Source: Halichoerus grypus (taxonomy: Eukaryota; Chordata; Mammalia; Carnivora; Phocidae). From it: DNA of 64,000 bases. The stretch covers positions 50,785,530 through 50,849,529 of the forward strand of contig NC_135721.1 in assembly GCF_964656455.1 (NCBI RefSeq). Direction: 5' to 3'. Position numbers and translations under genes: made by a program. Positions 12,801 through 24,400 of this stretch are shown piece after piece (positions within the stretch are counted from its first letter, which is position 1; every line of letters starts with the position of its first letter). The notes under the pieces are model-generated. The model was not told the DNA's origin. It made no database searches and saw only the letters and a list, made by a program, of their open reading frames with translations.

Positions 12801-15239
12801 GCGACTGTGGGACATCTGAATGAACAAAGGTCCTTGAGCTTCTTGTGACTTGTCCACATTCATACTCTAGTGGGCGACTATCTAGGGCTGGGATCCAGTG
12901 TCCTAACTCTTCCCACCTTGCAGCCCAGCTTGACTGGACATGGAGACAAGGAACAGGTGGCTCTGAGATGTCATGCCTCTGAGGAGGTGTCAAGCACCCT
13001 GGGGGTGGGTGCTGGTGTTCTTATGATATGGAGTACCCCTTGCTTCTCAGCTTTGCCCCAGGGTGTGAATGGTTGGAAGGCAGGCTCTCAAAACACATGC
13101 TGGGGAAACCAAAGGCCAAATGGATGGTGATGCTGGCCTCAACACTGCAGCAGGCACAGGCTCAGAGAGTTGTCACACCAGGGTCCCCTGAGGTCCATCC
13201 AGGGTGGCAACCCTGCCCCAGTTGCTAGATCCTCCTGAGTGCCCCTGGCATCATGCCTCATTCTCATTAAGACTTGCTCATCTGGTGCCTGCCTGGCCCT
13301 GCTCTGCCTGACTGTGCAATCAGAGATCTGATAGTTTTGGTACCACAGGGGAATGTTTTACATTTGCCTATGATACCTCTCAGACGTATTTTCATTTTAA
13401 TCAGGGGATAATACTATAACCCAAGGAATGAGCCTCTAATAGTGGAATTTCAACACCAACAGAGATTGGGATAGGAATTATTGCGTTCAGTGTGTACTTA
13501 TCTGAGGGACAGATGCCTGTCGTCTTATGTGAATGGCACAGGTCACTTCTGGAGGCAAAAAATTAGTTCTTTCGGTGGAAACAAGAAATAGCTCAGACTC
13601 TGAAAATCCAAACCTTAGCAGGTTATGACCACAAGACAACCTCATACCTCTGTGGCATGGGCTGCTGGGGAAGGGGAAGAAGCTTATGCTTCAGGTAAGA
13701 CAACTTATGAGGCTGCGGATTAGTCCTTAGGGGACATCAGTGGCCACCCCTCAGAAGAACAGCATCCAGGGATATGTCAGTAAACCCTGCACTAGAGCTA
13801 GCCAGCCCTGGAAGGGAGGGCTCCCTTTCATGTTGGTGGGCATTGGAGAGAAGCAGCATAAGGTGGTGCCTGTGACCCTGTTCTAGCTAAAAATAAGACT
13901 AATGGGAGGAGGACCCCAGCTGGCAGCTGGACGTGCAGAGCATCAAGACTAGGTTATGGAAGCAACTGCCAGGTCCCTAACTAGAGCCATGAGCGTCAGG
14001 ATTGGGCTCAGGGGCCATCACAGCACTGAAATGCTGAGCCCAGAGTACCCTGGCTGGGCTGAGAAGGAAGCTGTGCTTTAGTGGGCATGCAGTGTCCTGG
14101 CCTCCCTCAGCCACACCATACCTACCAAGATGGATTCTCTCTGCCCCTCAATGGTAAGTTAAGTCTTTCCAGATGCCCCACTGTAGCCAGCACTGGGTCA
14201 GGGATGGAGCTGAACTGGCCCATGAGGAAGGACAGGCAGGGACTGGCCCCAGAGCCATGTGGGAATAGGAGTTGGTGTTGGGGATGCTGCCAGCCCTGGG
14301 CGAGACAAGCATCCTTACTCTGAGCAACAGAGTGCCCAAGTGAAAATGGGAAACCATCACTGTGGGTTTTGTTTGTTTGTTTAAACATTGTGATGATTAA
14401 CCCTTTGAAGACCTTGATCCCCAGGATTTTTAGAGTAGTAACTCATCCTTGTTTGTAAGATACTAATGCTTGGTGAAATTGTCTTGAATCCAATTCATGG
14501 CCTGTGTACCTCCCAAACCCTTCCACTGTCCTGGGGCATGATGTTCTTCAGGCTTCTTCTGCTGCTTTGACAGCATCCGAAATTCTCTCATACCAGTGTC
14601 TGTGAGTTGAGTAGCTATTAGTGAAGTACTGGGGGGTGGTATCAGGAAAGGGTCACAATGCCTTCCAGCCTGGCAGCCAGGACCCCTCCGGGCTCACGCA
14701 GGAGTTCCACATCCTGCTGCCTCCACTGTGCAGAGCAGCTTCTCTCCTCTGGTCCTCACAGTCAGCATTCGGTGAAGAGATTTTCCAATTCCTCTCTTTG
14801 AAAAAAAATTTTGGTCCCACTCGTAAAGATAATGAAGCTTTCTTTACCTTTTCATAGACATAATTTGCTTTTAAAATAAAATTTCATTTCTAGTTCATTT
14901 TTAAGAATTTCTCCACAGTCCTTACAATAAATCAGCACCTAATGGTACTGCAAAAACAGGGTAAGGAGTCCTGGTGGTGCAGACAAGACCCTGATGTTTG
15001 TTGCTTGTGTTTTTCAGCTTTCATCCAGATATTTGAAATCCTGTAGATGAGGTCGGCGTCCCTGAGAGCGAAGCAGGGTGCACGGGTCAAGCACTGAGAA
15101 GCAGCAGCCTGGGACAAGGCTGGTCCAGGCTCCCGGTAATTTGTTGGCAGTTTTTGGTGGTGATGGGGGGTGAGGCACACTTTTTGGTTGGGTCCGTCTC
15201 ACCAGGATGAGCTTCCAGTCACCAGCAGGATTGGGGGAG

Positions 15240-15430
15240 TGGAGTGCAGCGGAGTGGAGGAGTGCAGATCTGGAGCCAGAGATGGCCCTGGTTGAGATCC
15301 TGACTCCGCTGTTATCTGTGTGATCGTGGGCAAGTTAGCTAACCTCTCTGCGATTCAGTTTATCTGTAAAATAGTGACATTAACATCTGCCCCTATGGAG
15401 TGGTCCTGGGAATGAAAATAAATCATGAAT
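15240..15430 (+). repeat. MIR
   Basis: TGACTCCGCTGTTATCTGTG TGATCGTGGGCAAGTTAGCT AACCTCT ... TTTATCTGTAAAATAG is a clear MIR core. Confidence 0.8.
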
Positions 15431-15469
15431 AGAAGTTGCCCAGTACTGTTCCGTCACCAGTTCTCTGAC

Positions 15470-16280
15470 GCAAACTGGCAAACTGGGTGTCCTACAGGTC
15501 AGCTCAGTTCTGACACTATGCTGAGTTAAAGGACACACAGGTTAACTACCACAAGTTAAAGGGCAAGGTCACCAATAAACTGCCCCCAGTTCAGAAGCCA
15601 CAAGCCACCCCCAGGCCACCACACTTCTGACTCACTTAGCTATAAATTTGAGGGTTCCCATGCTGCCCTTTAATCCCTAATTCACTATAACAACTCACAG
15701 AACTCAATGAAGGTGCTGTAATTGTGACTACAGTTTTGTTACAAAGGATTTAACTCAGGAACAGCCAAATGGAAGCAATGCATAGGGCAGGGTGTGGAGA
15801 GGGTGGGGGATTGGTGCAGAGCTTCTGTGCCCCTCCTTATAGAACCTGGGTGCATCACCATCCCAGCATACCAATCAGGAAGCTCCTCCAAGCCTTGATG
15901 TCCAGAGATTTTTAATGGGGGGCTTTATTACTATTAGGCATAATGGTTTAAATCATCTGCCACTTGACTGAACTCAGTCTCCAGCCCTTCTCCCTCCTGT
16001 CCTCCATGGTTGGGGGTGGGGCTGAAGTTCCAGCCCTCTAATCATGTGCTTGGTCTTTCTTGGTGGCCAGTCCTTCCCTTGAAACATCTAAGGGCCCACC
16101 ATAAATCACCTCATTAGCATAAATTCAGGTTTGATGAAATGAGCTCATCATGAATAACAAAAGACCCTCCTAATGTTTTTTGGATATTTTAGAAATCCCG
16201 AGGCTTTTTGAAGTTCTGTGCCGGGAATGGGGGGAAAAGGCCAGATATATTCTTTATTTTGTCACACCTGGCCCATCAAG
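15470..16280. mobile_element. probable ancient LTR retrotransposon remnant
   Basis: Segments such as AGGGCCCACCATAAATCACC TCATTAGCATAAATTCAGGT, CATGAATAACAAAAGACCCT and TGTGCCGGGAATGGGG recall ERVL/MaLR-type LTRs. Diverged and without coding capacity; family not assigned. Confidence 0.45.
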
Positions 16281-16544
16281 CAGTGACCTCTGATGGTCAC
16301 CACCCTGCTTATCCTCTTTGTTGTGATCTCCAAGTTGACATGTTCCCAGTATTGGTCAGAGAACTGGTCATTCTTGTCAGTCTTTTTCTGGATGTTCTTT
16401 TTGTTAATATAGCTCAAGATTGAATTAGTTCTTTAGACTACAACATATAATTACAGTTATTGAGTATGCACCTGTTTACAGTTGAACCATGAGCCTCTCA
16501 TTACTCGAGCTCCTAATGCTATAATGATTCTAGCCCCTAAATGA

Positions 16545-16810
16545 CACATAATAAGAGCAAATGCTTAATAGCACTTGATATACGCCAGGCACTGTTTTAA
16601 ATGCTTCACATACATTAACTCATCTAAATCCTCACAACAGCCTAAAGAGGTAAATAGTTTGATCCCCATTTTATACATGGGGAAACTGGGGCACAGAGAG
16701 GTTAAGTAACTTGCCCTACAAGATCACACAGCTAATAAGTGGCATGGTTAAGACTGGAACTCATCATCTTCTTGTTCCAGAGTCCATGCTTTTAACTACT
16801 AAGCCACACT
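16545..16810 (+). repeat. MIR, near full length
   Basis: CGCCAGGCACTGTTTTAAAT GC ... CCCATTTTATACATGGGGAA ... CACACAGCTAATAAGTGGCA ... CTACTAAGCCACACTGC. Confidence 0.85.
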
Positions 16811-18532
16811 GCACATAACTTTGGTCACCTGTGCAACATTTTGGAAGGAAAAGAAGGAGCACAAAAGGATGCCTCTTGTTCACAAAGTCAAAGGGTGGTT
16901 TTCTCTGGCCCCCATTGTCACAGTGAGAGAGTCAGGGCTTCCATTTTCTACTCCATTCCCAACAGAGCTTCTCTGGAGTAACCTGGGGATGAGCTCTGAG
17001 AAGTAAAGGCAGGCCTGGGGGGCATGGTAGTTGGGCTCCTGCCCAGCAGGACCTGAGCTTTTTTGTTCCTCGTGCTTCAGGGAGGGAAATGCTACTTCAA
17101 GCCTTCACAGACCCATTCCTGGGAGTGCAGCCATTCCAAGAGGAAGGAAAGAGGGTCAGCCTTTTCCACCTAAATAGAAAGGATTTAGGCTAGGAAGGTT
17201 CAGTACTGGGCTGTGCTGACCAAAGTGATCCTAATCCCAGAGAAGCTGAGGGTTCAGGTGGCTCTGGAGCTGGTGGGACCTGGAGTCATAAGGAACACAG
17301 GGAGCTCATCTCCATGTGCATATCCATGGTACCCATTGGGAGGTTGCTTGTTTCATTTTTAAAATAACATCAAAGATTGGGGCTTCCAAAGTTCTAAAGA
17401 GAATTAAAACAGGAGGGGCAATGCCTCTGGAAAAATGTCTGCAGCACTGTCTGCCCAGGAGAGTCTGGGTGGTGACTTCATGTCTGCATAGCTCTGATGC
17501 ACTCCCATTGTCTTTGTCCTTGCAATACCTTATTACTGCTTATTATTGCAGGGGTGAGGCTGTCTGAGAACATGGTGGAGGTGAGGTATTTTTAACTCGC
17601 TCCACGCACGTGGGATTGACTTGAACCTACAAGGCAAATGTCAGTAGGTCATGTGTGTTCTTTGCAGTTGCCCATTTGGTATTTGGCTTGAGGGAGAGGC
17701 CCCAGGGGTGGGGAGACAAGGATGCAGGAAGAAGGTCTCTTGCTCCAGGAAACTCAGATCCTCTATCCTTCATTTTCTACACGAATCTGTCTCACTCCAT
17801 ATAGTGTAGAGCTGGAAGGGGGCCCAGAGTTTATTCTGTTCACTCCCTCATTTAGAGATGGACAAAATGAGACCCAAAGAGGGAAATTACTACTTGGCCA
17901 AGCCCATGAAGCTAAAGAATGACAGAGTGAGGGTGATACTGTAGACTCTGACTCTAGTCCAGAGCTAATTCCACTGGAAACATCCCTGATGGACTCAATA
18001 ACTCTTTCTCCGCTTAGATGAAGAATCTGGCTTGAATGCTACTAAGTACAACTTCAACCATTCTAGCAATCTGCCAAATCTGTTTCAGATCTTTCTTTAG
18101 AGAATTTTTTTTTGCTTTTGGGTTTTTTTTTTTTTTTTTTTTTGGCTGCCACTTCCAGAAGATGCCTCCTCCATACTCTGTCACTCACAGGCAAATATTT
18201 CATCTACAGGCCCAGCAGGCATGGTGCTGGTTGGGGGAGATCTGGTGAGGGCACTCATAAGGAAATAATTAATTAGTGAAAGAATCAAGATGAGATGTCG
18301 TGGTTTGGCAAACTTGCAAAAGCAGTAATGGTGGCATTTGGAGCCTCCTGCTGTCCCAGGTCAGATGTATGGTGGCAGTTGGTGACTGGAGTTGGAGGAT
18401 GGGGCTTGGACAGCCATGGGAAATGACACCTGGCAATGGTGTTAGATGATGAGGTTTGTGCCATTTTGGCTGGCTTGTTAAATGGCCAACATCTGGAATG
18501 GATGCCTTCTATTATGTGATACAACTATTAAC

Positions 18533-19735
18533 ATCTAGCCAGTGGTATTTCAACTCTGGCTGCCTATTGGAATCACCCGGGGAGCGTTTAAAAATCCTGA
18601 TGTCCATAGCTGATTTCCAAGATCTATAAAGAACTTCTCAAACTCAACACCCAAAAAACAAATAATCAAGTCAAAAAATGGGCAGAAGATATGAAAAGAC
18701 ACTTCTCAAAAGAAGACATACAAATGGCTAACAGACATGAAAAAATGTTCATCATCATTAGCCATCAGGGAAATTCAAATCAAAACCACAGTGAGATACC
18801 ACCTTACACCAGTTAGAATGGCAAAAATTGACAAGGCAAGAAACAACAAAAGTTGGAGAGGTTGTGGAGAAAGGGGAACCCTCTTACACTGTTGGTGGGA
18901 ATGCAAGTTGGTACAGGTACTTTGGAAACCAGTGTGGAGGGTCCTCAAAAAGTTAAAAATAGAGCTACCCTATGACCCAGGAATTACACTACTGGGTATT
19001 TACCACAAAGATACAGATGTAGTGAAAAGAAGGGCCATATGCACCCCAATGTTCATAGCAGCAATGTCCGCAATAGCCGAACTGTGGAAAGAGCCAAGAC
19101 GCCCTTCGACAGACGAATGGATAAAGAAGATGTGGTCCATATATACAATGGAATGTTACCCAACTTTTACATCAACGATGAATACCCAACTTTTACATCA
19201 GAAACGATGAATACCCAACTTTTACATCAACATGGATGGGACTGGAAGAGATTATGCTAAGTGAAATAAGTCAAGCAGAGAAAGTCAATTATCATATGGT
19301 TTCACTTATTTGTGGAACATAAGGAATAGCATGGAGGACGGTAGGAGAAGGAAGGGAAAAATGAAGGGGGGGAATCAGAGGGGGAGACGAATCATGAGAG
19401 ACTATGGACTCCAAGAAACAAATTGAGGGTTTTAGAGGGCAGGGGTGTGGGGGGATGGGCTAACCCAGTGATGGGTATTAAAGAGGGCACATATTGCATG
19501 CAGCACAGTGTGTTATATGCATACGCAAACAATGAATCATTGGAACACTACATCAAAAACTAATGATGTACTGTATGATGACTACATAACAAAAGAAAAA
19601 AAAAGAAACACATAAAAATCCTGATGTTCAGATCACACCCCAGACTAATAACATTAAAATCCCTGATAGCAGTATTTTTTAAAGTTCCCCAGTGGATTCC
19701 AATATGCACCCAAGTTTAAGAACCACTACTCTAGG
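18533..19735. mobile_element. MER5-type hAT relic split by an L1
   Basis: Left half 18533-18603 (CTGCCTATTGGAATCACCCG GGGAGC...) and right half 19628-19735 (...CCCCAGTGGATTCCAATATG ... AAGAACCACTACT) form one nonautonomous hAT-Charlie copy interrupted by the L1 at 18604-19612. Confidence 0.75.
18604..19612 (+). mobile_element. 5'-truncated L1 with ORF2 end, inserted in a MER5-type copy
   Basis: Contains the C-terminal part of L1 ORF2 (frame 18737-19210, including [20 protein letters not shown]) and the carnivore 3'UTR. Perfect 15-bp duplication TAAAAATCCTGATGT at 18589-18603 and 19613-19627. An internal ~30-bp segment is present three times at 19158-19232. ORF2 is incomplete, so the copy is dead. 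Confidence 0.95.
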
Positions 19736-19814
19736 CCAAGGGTTCAGGCTGTCAGCTGAGGGAAGTAGTACATGTGCCCTCCCTTGAATTTGCTATTTGC
19801 TCTTTCCCAAAAGG

Positions 19815-20008
19815 GGAAAAATAAGGAAGGAAGGAAGGGAGGGAGGGAGGGAGGGAGGAAAGGGAGGGAAGGAGGGAAGAAGGGAAGGGAAGGACAGGGA
19901 AGGGAAGGGAGGGGCAGGGGCAGGGAAGGGAGGGGAGGAAGGAAGGAAAGAAGGTAGGTAGGTAGGTAGGAAGGAAAAATGAAAGAAGAGGGAAAGGAAG
20001 AAAGATCA
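19815..20008. repeat. long polypurine (GGAA/GGGA) tract
   Basis: About 190 bp almost purely purine on the + strand: GGAAGGAAGGAAGGGAGGGA units, with a short GTAG(GTAG)n interruption at 19953-19969. Such mirror-like purine tracts can form triplex or G-rich structures. Confidence 0.9.
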
Positions 20009-20705
20009 CCTGAGTGTTCTGGCCTGATGGGGTAGATTCCCACTTCTCCCATTACCTAGTGCTTCACCCACCTGCCCCACTCAGAGGAACTATAAGGTGG
20101 AGGGTAGAATCTCGACAGAAGATGGAAGAAGATGTTGCAGACAGCTCACCGACAACAAGACTATACTTTACTGGCTGTCAGCAAGGCCTCTTGCATAATG
20201 AACTGCTGGCTGTAAGGAAAGTCAAGGTTTGGGCTAACAGAATGGGCCAAGGGGGAAGAACAGATGAGGACAAGGAGGCAGGAGTGCTCTAAGAGAACAA
20301 GAGAGGCTTCCACCTCCTCGTGGAATGCAAATGTGAGCTCATGGAGGTAAAGTGAGGGAGGGCAGGTTAAAGATGAAAGCTAGGTATCCCGATCCCCTGT
20401 AATGCTCTTTTGTTGGCATCTCTCTACTGGTGTTCAAAAGCTAATTCTTGTTCGTCAAGGCACTTGCCTTCCTTTGCTGAGAAAGGGATCACACAGCAGG
20501 GAGAAGGCTAGGGCTCTGTAAGGCTGCCCTGGGTATTGAAGGGGCATAACCCAGATTTGAAGGCCTAGTGATACTGACACACAAAGGGAGACTGGTGTGG
20601 TCAAAGCCCCATAGCTGGGAGGTGGAGGCTGGAGCTGCAGCCTGCTTCTTCAGTAAGGTTCCAGTATAGTAAGAGAAGACATTCCTTCGTTTACCATCAG
20701 GCCGT

Positions 20706-20718
20706 GGGGGGGGGGGGG
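20706..20718. repeat. G homopolymer
   Basis: Thirteen consecutive G after GCCGT; the length may be uncertain in assemblies. Confidence 0.9.
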
Positions 20719-21022
20719 AAAAGCATGCTTGAGTAGAAAAAATAGGGGTCCCAGCCCAACTCTCCAAAGGCTGCCCTAGTCCTGATTCCAGGGGTCAGAT
20801 CTAGATATAGTACATTAGTAAGTACTAATTCCCAATACGTGGCTTTACACTACGTAGGTATGCATCACAAAAATGCTCCAAAACGTATGCAGATCATGCT
20901 TGCACCGGAGGAACTGTCCACTTCCACCCCGGTGTGGCAGTTTAAGTGTAGCTGGTCAGTCAGGGAAGGGTGGTGGACCCCTGGGCGTGTGCCAGATTTT
21001 TGCTAGGTCCGATGATGTATTA

Positions 21023-21035
21023 GCGCCCCCTATCG
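21023..21035 (-). promoter_or_regulatory. candidate CTCF-type site
   Basis: GCGCCCCCTATCG, on the minus strand CGATAGGGGGCGC, carries the AGGGGGCGC core of the CTCF consensus. It lies in a short CpG-bearing stretch about 190 bp 5' of the ADD2 start codon. Judged by eye only. Confidence 0.35.
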
Positions 21036-21186
21036 ATGGGCAGCTGCCGGCACCCTGCCCTCCAAACCGCGGCTCGGCTTACACCCTCGGGGGAATAGCC
21101 GCCTCCCGCGTGAATCCAACGAATCCAGCCCCTCTGCTGTAGGAAACTGTACTCGGACTGGGAGCTCCCTCTTCCCTTCTCTGTAG

Positions 21187-21220
21187 GCTTCCAGAAGCGG
21201 ATTATAAGCCCACCAGGACA
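21187..21220 (+). other. ADD2: 5'UTR part of the ATG exon, with acceptor
   Basis: A pyrimidine-rich run ending TTCCCTTCTCTGTAG stops at 21186, and 34 nt later comes the start codon in context GGACAATGAG (A at -3). This fits an internal 5' exon spliced to an upstream untranslated exon. ADD2 is known to use distant tissue-specific (erythroid and brain) first exons; I could not pick them out in 1-21186. Alternatively the acceptor is unused and transcription starts locally. Confidence 0.65.
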
Positions 21221-21406
21221 ATGAGTGAAGAGACTGTCCCCGAGGCTGCCTCGCCGCCGCCGCCCCCGCAAGGGCAGCAGTATCTGGACCGCTTTTCTGA
21301 GGACGACCCTGAGTACCTGCGCCTCCGCAGCCGCGCGGCGGACCTGCGGCAGGACTTCAACCTGATGGAGCAGAAGAAGCGCGTCACCATGATCCTGGAG
21401 AGCCCC
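21221..21406 (+). CDS. ADD2: ADD2 coding exon 1 (residues 1-62)
   Basis: Starts [11 protein letters not shown] with a five-proline run, then a [22 protein letters not shown] stretch and the [11 protein letters not shown] segment, all typical of the beta-adducin N-terminus. It ends after AGCCCC, followed by donor GTGAGTG at 21407, in phase 0. The exon is GC- and CpG-rich compared with its flanks. Confidence 0.97.
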
Positions 21407-24400
21407 GTGAGTGGGGTCCGCCCCAGGCGGGCGGGAGAGGAGGAGGAGGAGGGGAAGGGAGCGGAGCAGGCGGTGCCGCCCATTCATCTGGCTGAACCTG
21501 AGAGATAAATAACTCCTCTTTCATTTTCTCAGTGTTGTAGCAATTTTAAGCCCGCTGAGCAAGACCGGCCTGGCCCTGTGGGTATTTCATTCTCTCCCTG
21601 GTCACTGGTAGAGGGCAAAAACCTGGTTTATGTGCAGGCGGTTTGGCTTGGTACGGGGTGGAGGTGGGTCTGAGAGACAGGAGCCCTGCCTCAGTTTCCA
21701 GGCTTCCCCAAAAGTTGTAACAATGAACTAACAGGGATATTCCTGTAAACAGGAGGCCAGCAGGGAACGCCACGTGGAATGCTTGGGGCCCCCATTTTTG
21801 AGCACCACAAAGAACTCCCTATCGGGGCAATAAGGTTGACAGGCCTGGGGTAGAGGTGAAGAGGGTCTGGAAGCCCCAGAAGGTGGCCAGAGTGTAGGAT
21901 ACAGAGGAGTATGGGCCAGGGCAGGAAGGGCAAGTCATGATCACCCTACCATGGCCCCAGACTTGAGGTCAGTTGGTACCTGCGTGGCATGGACACAGAG
22001 CTCATCCTTGCAGCAAGTGGTGCATTGAGAAGAACAAAGCATGGGCCTAATGGACCACGGAAGTAGGAGGGTGTTGGAGGCCCTGGGTGAGGAGAGGAAG
22101 AGCGGTGTGGAAGGAATGTGAGGGCGGTAGAGCTGAGGGTCCTCAGGAAACAGTGCATGATCCCAGGGGCTGGGAAGCTCAGGCTGGAGCTGGCATCTCC
22201 AGGTGCCTGCCAGGAGGGGCTCTGCCTCAGTCCCCACTGGGCTTTGGAGAGACAGGACACATAGGTGGGCTGTGTGTGACCCTGGCTGAGTGCACACCGT
22301 GAATGCTCAGGCTTCACAGAGGAGCACTGAGGTAATGGGCCTGAGGTCTTGGTGACAGGTGACACTGTGGAGGAAGCCTGGAGGAATATGGCAGGGACTA
22401 AAAGCTTTGGGATGATGGGAAAACTCCAGTGTGGGACTAGGAGAGATGACAGGTGTGATAGAAGTGGCAGAGTTAGTACCAACCCAAGTTTCGGGGCCTG
22501 AATGGATAGAACTTTATTCGCAGGCAAGAAATGGGACAAAAGGAGTTCATGTTTCTTCTGTCCTTTTATAGATTGACCAACACATGAGGGGCCCCCTGTT
22601 TCCTCCTGAGTGCTCCCTGCTGCCACCTGGTGGACAGTCCTGCCTTATTTATGGTCTGAAAAGCCAGGCTTAGCAGGGCGTTAGAAGTGGAAGTGACAGG
22701 GAGGACAGCAAATCCTTCAGTACCCGAGGAAACTGAGGTCCAGAAGGGCCATAGGCATGGCTGATGGACAGGGAGGATGGCACACATTTTCGTCCAGTTC
22801 TGCTTTTTAAAATGTCTCTTAATTACTAAAGTGAAGCCCTGTCCTGTCTGATGGCCCAGGGGTGGGGGTGGGGGGCGTTGAGGGGGGTTGGAAGTGGGAG
22901 GGACGTCTTGACTATCACTTAGACCCAGGAAGGACCTGGACAAAGGGGACACAACAGCAGACATCTTTTTGCTTCCCAAACAGTAGTTTGGGGAGGCTCC
23001 TGAGGTCTCACTAGAATTCCCAATGTCCTCTGAGGCCCAGGGATCCCATGTGTGGCCCTGGCCTAGCTGACCCAGGGGATTGGGGTGGGCTCTTGGAAGA
23101 GGGGTCCTCAGCCCCCCCATGAGACCCACTGGGGGGACCAGCACCTTGGGGCCTGCTTCAGTCTTTCAGGGAGGAACTGGAAGGCCTCATCCAGGAGCAG
23201 ATGAAGAAGGGGAACAACTCCTCCAACATCTGGGCCCTGCGGCAGATCGCGGACTTCATGGCCAGCACCTCCCACGCAGTCTTCCCAGCATCTTCCATGA
23301 GTACGTGCGGAGCTGGGGAGCTGCCAGGAGCAGAGGTGGAGGAAGTGAGGTGGGGAAGAGAGGGTGGGTTGCCAGGCTACAGAGTGAGCAGTGCAGCTGA
23401 GTTAGCCGACCCGGGGTGGCAGCCAAAGAGGTACCTGGCTCTGCTTCTGAGGCTGCTGGATTTAAAGACCCACAGGAGAATTACTCCTGGTGCCCAGAAA
23501 TAGAAGGGGGATGGTGACCTACGGGAAAACCTCTTTCTGGTTCTGTTGGGGGAAGGGACGGGATGACAGGGTGTCACTGTTCTGAGAGGCAGGGCAACCT
23601 CTATGTGACTCCTCTATCCCCCTTCATAAGTGGGTTAGCATGAAGGGAGGAGCTTTGCAACTCCAAGTCTCTTACATGGCCTCTGCTTGAGGACCCAGGA
23701 GTGGAGAGTGCGGATTCCGCTCCCTGTTACCCTAGCTGTGGATACAGAACTGAAGGAAAATCCTCTTGGGCTAGCAGCAGCTCCTGACTCAGGCTGCTCT
23801 TTGCTCAACCCCGTGGAGCCTCTCCCTTGCAGCTGGAGTGGTAGGGAGGGGAGGAGGCCATTGAATCCAGTATCTTGGTGCCCCACCGGACAGGCCAACC
23901 TGACTCCATAGACAAGGACCACAAGCAGCCAGGCCTGGGCATGAAACCCTCTTCCTGGGTTCTGAAGTTCTGCCCACAACCTTGAAGAAATAAACATCAA
24001 AAAATACTTTCCCTCAACAACATAAATACAGGATTATGATGAAAAATTAGGGAAATAAGAAAAGGAAATTAAAATTAATGTACTGTGTTCTTACAATTAA
24101 GAAATGACTATTTTCAATGTTTTGGTATATATCCTTCCAGCCTTTTTCTCTTAACATATATAAATTAGGAAAACAAAAATGGAATCATATTATACATGCA
24201 AGTTTGATAGCTTTAACATATCTTGACTAATTTTTCACATAATAAAACATGATTCTGTAATACGATGTTTGGTGAAAGTATGCTATTCTATGGCATGACT
24301 GAATATGCCATAATTTATTTTTAGACTTTTAAGTTGTTTACAGCTTTTTGCTCTTATGAACAACAGTGCCATCAATCCTTTCATTTATTCTATGACTATT

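Larger units (their letters stand above)
1..21186. other. noncoding 5' flank or 5'-untranslated intron of ADD2
   Basis: No coding exon is recognised. Reading frames here are short, lack splice-bounded conservation, or fall in repeats. The stretch carries MIR, MER5-type, LTR, SINE and L1 copies (listed separately) and simple repeats. The acceptor at 21186 implies at least part of it is intron whose first exon is upstream or undetected. Confidence 0.7.

Noticed and set aside
18737..19210. 157-codon frame resembling a protein
   Set aside because: It is the C-terminal remnant of L1 ORF2 inside a truncated L1 with a 15-bp target duplication.
19744..20052. Two overlapping ~90-100-codon minus-strand frames rich in Pro/Leu/Ser
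   Set aside because: Pure translation of the polypurine simple repeat.
21946..22626. 226-codon minus-strand frame in the first coding intron
   Set aside because: Lies wholly in an intron opposite to ADD2; low-complexity Ser/Pro/Leu composition and no family resemblance.
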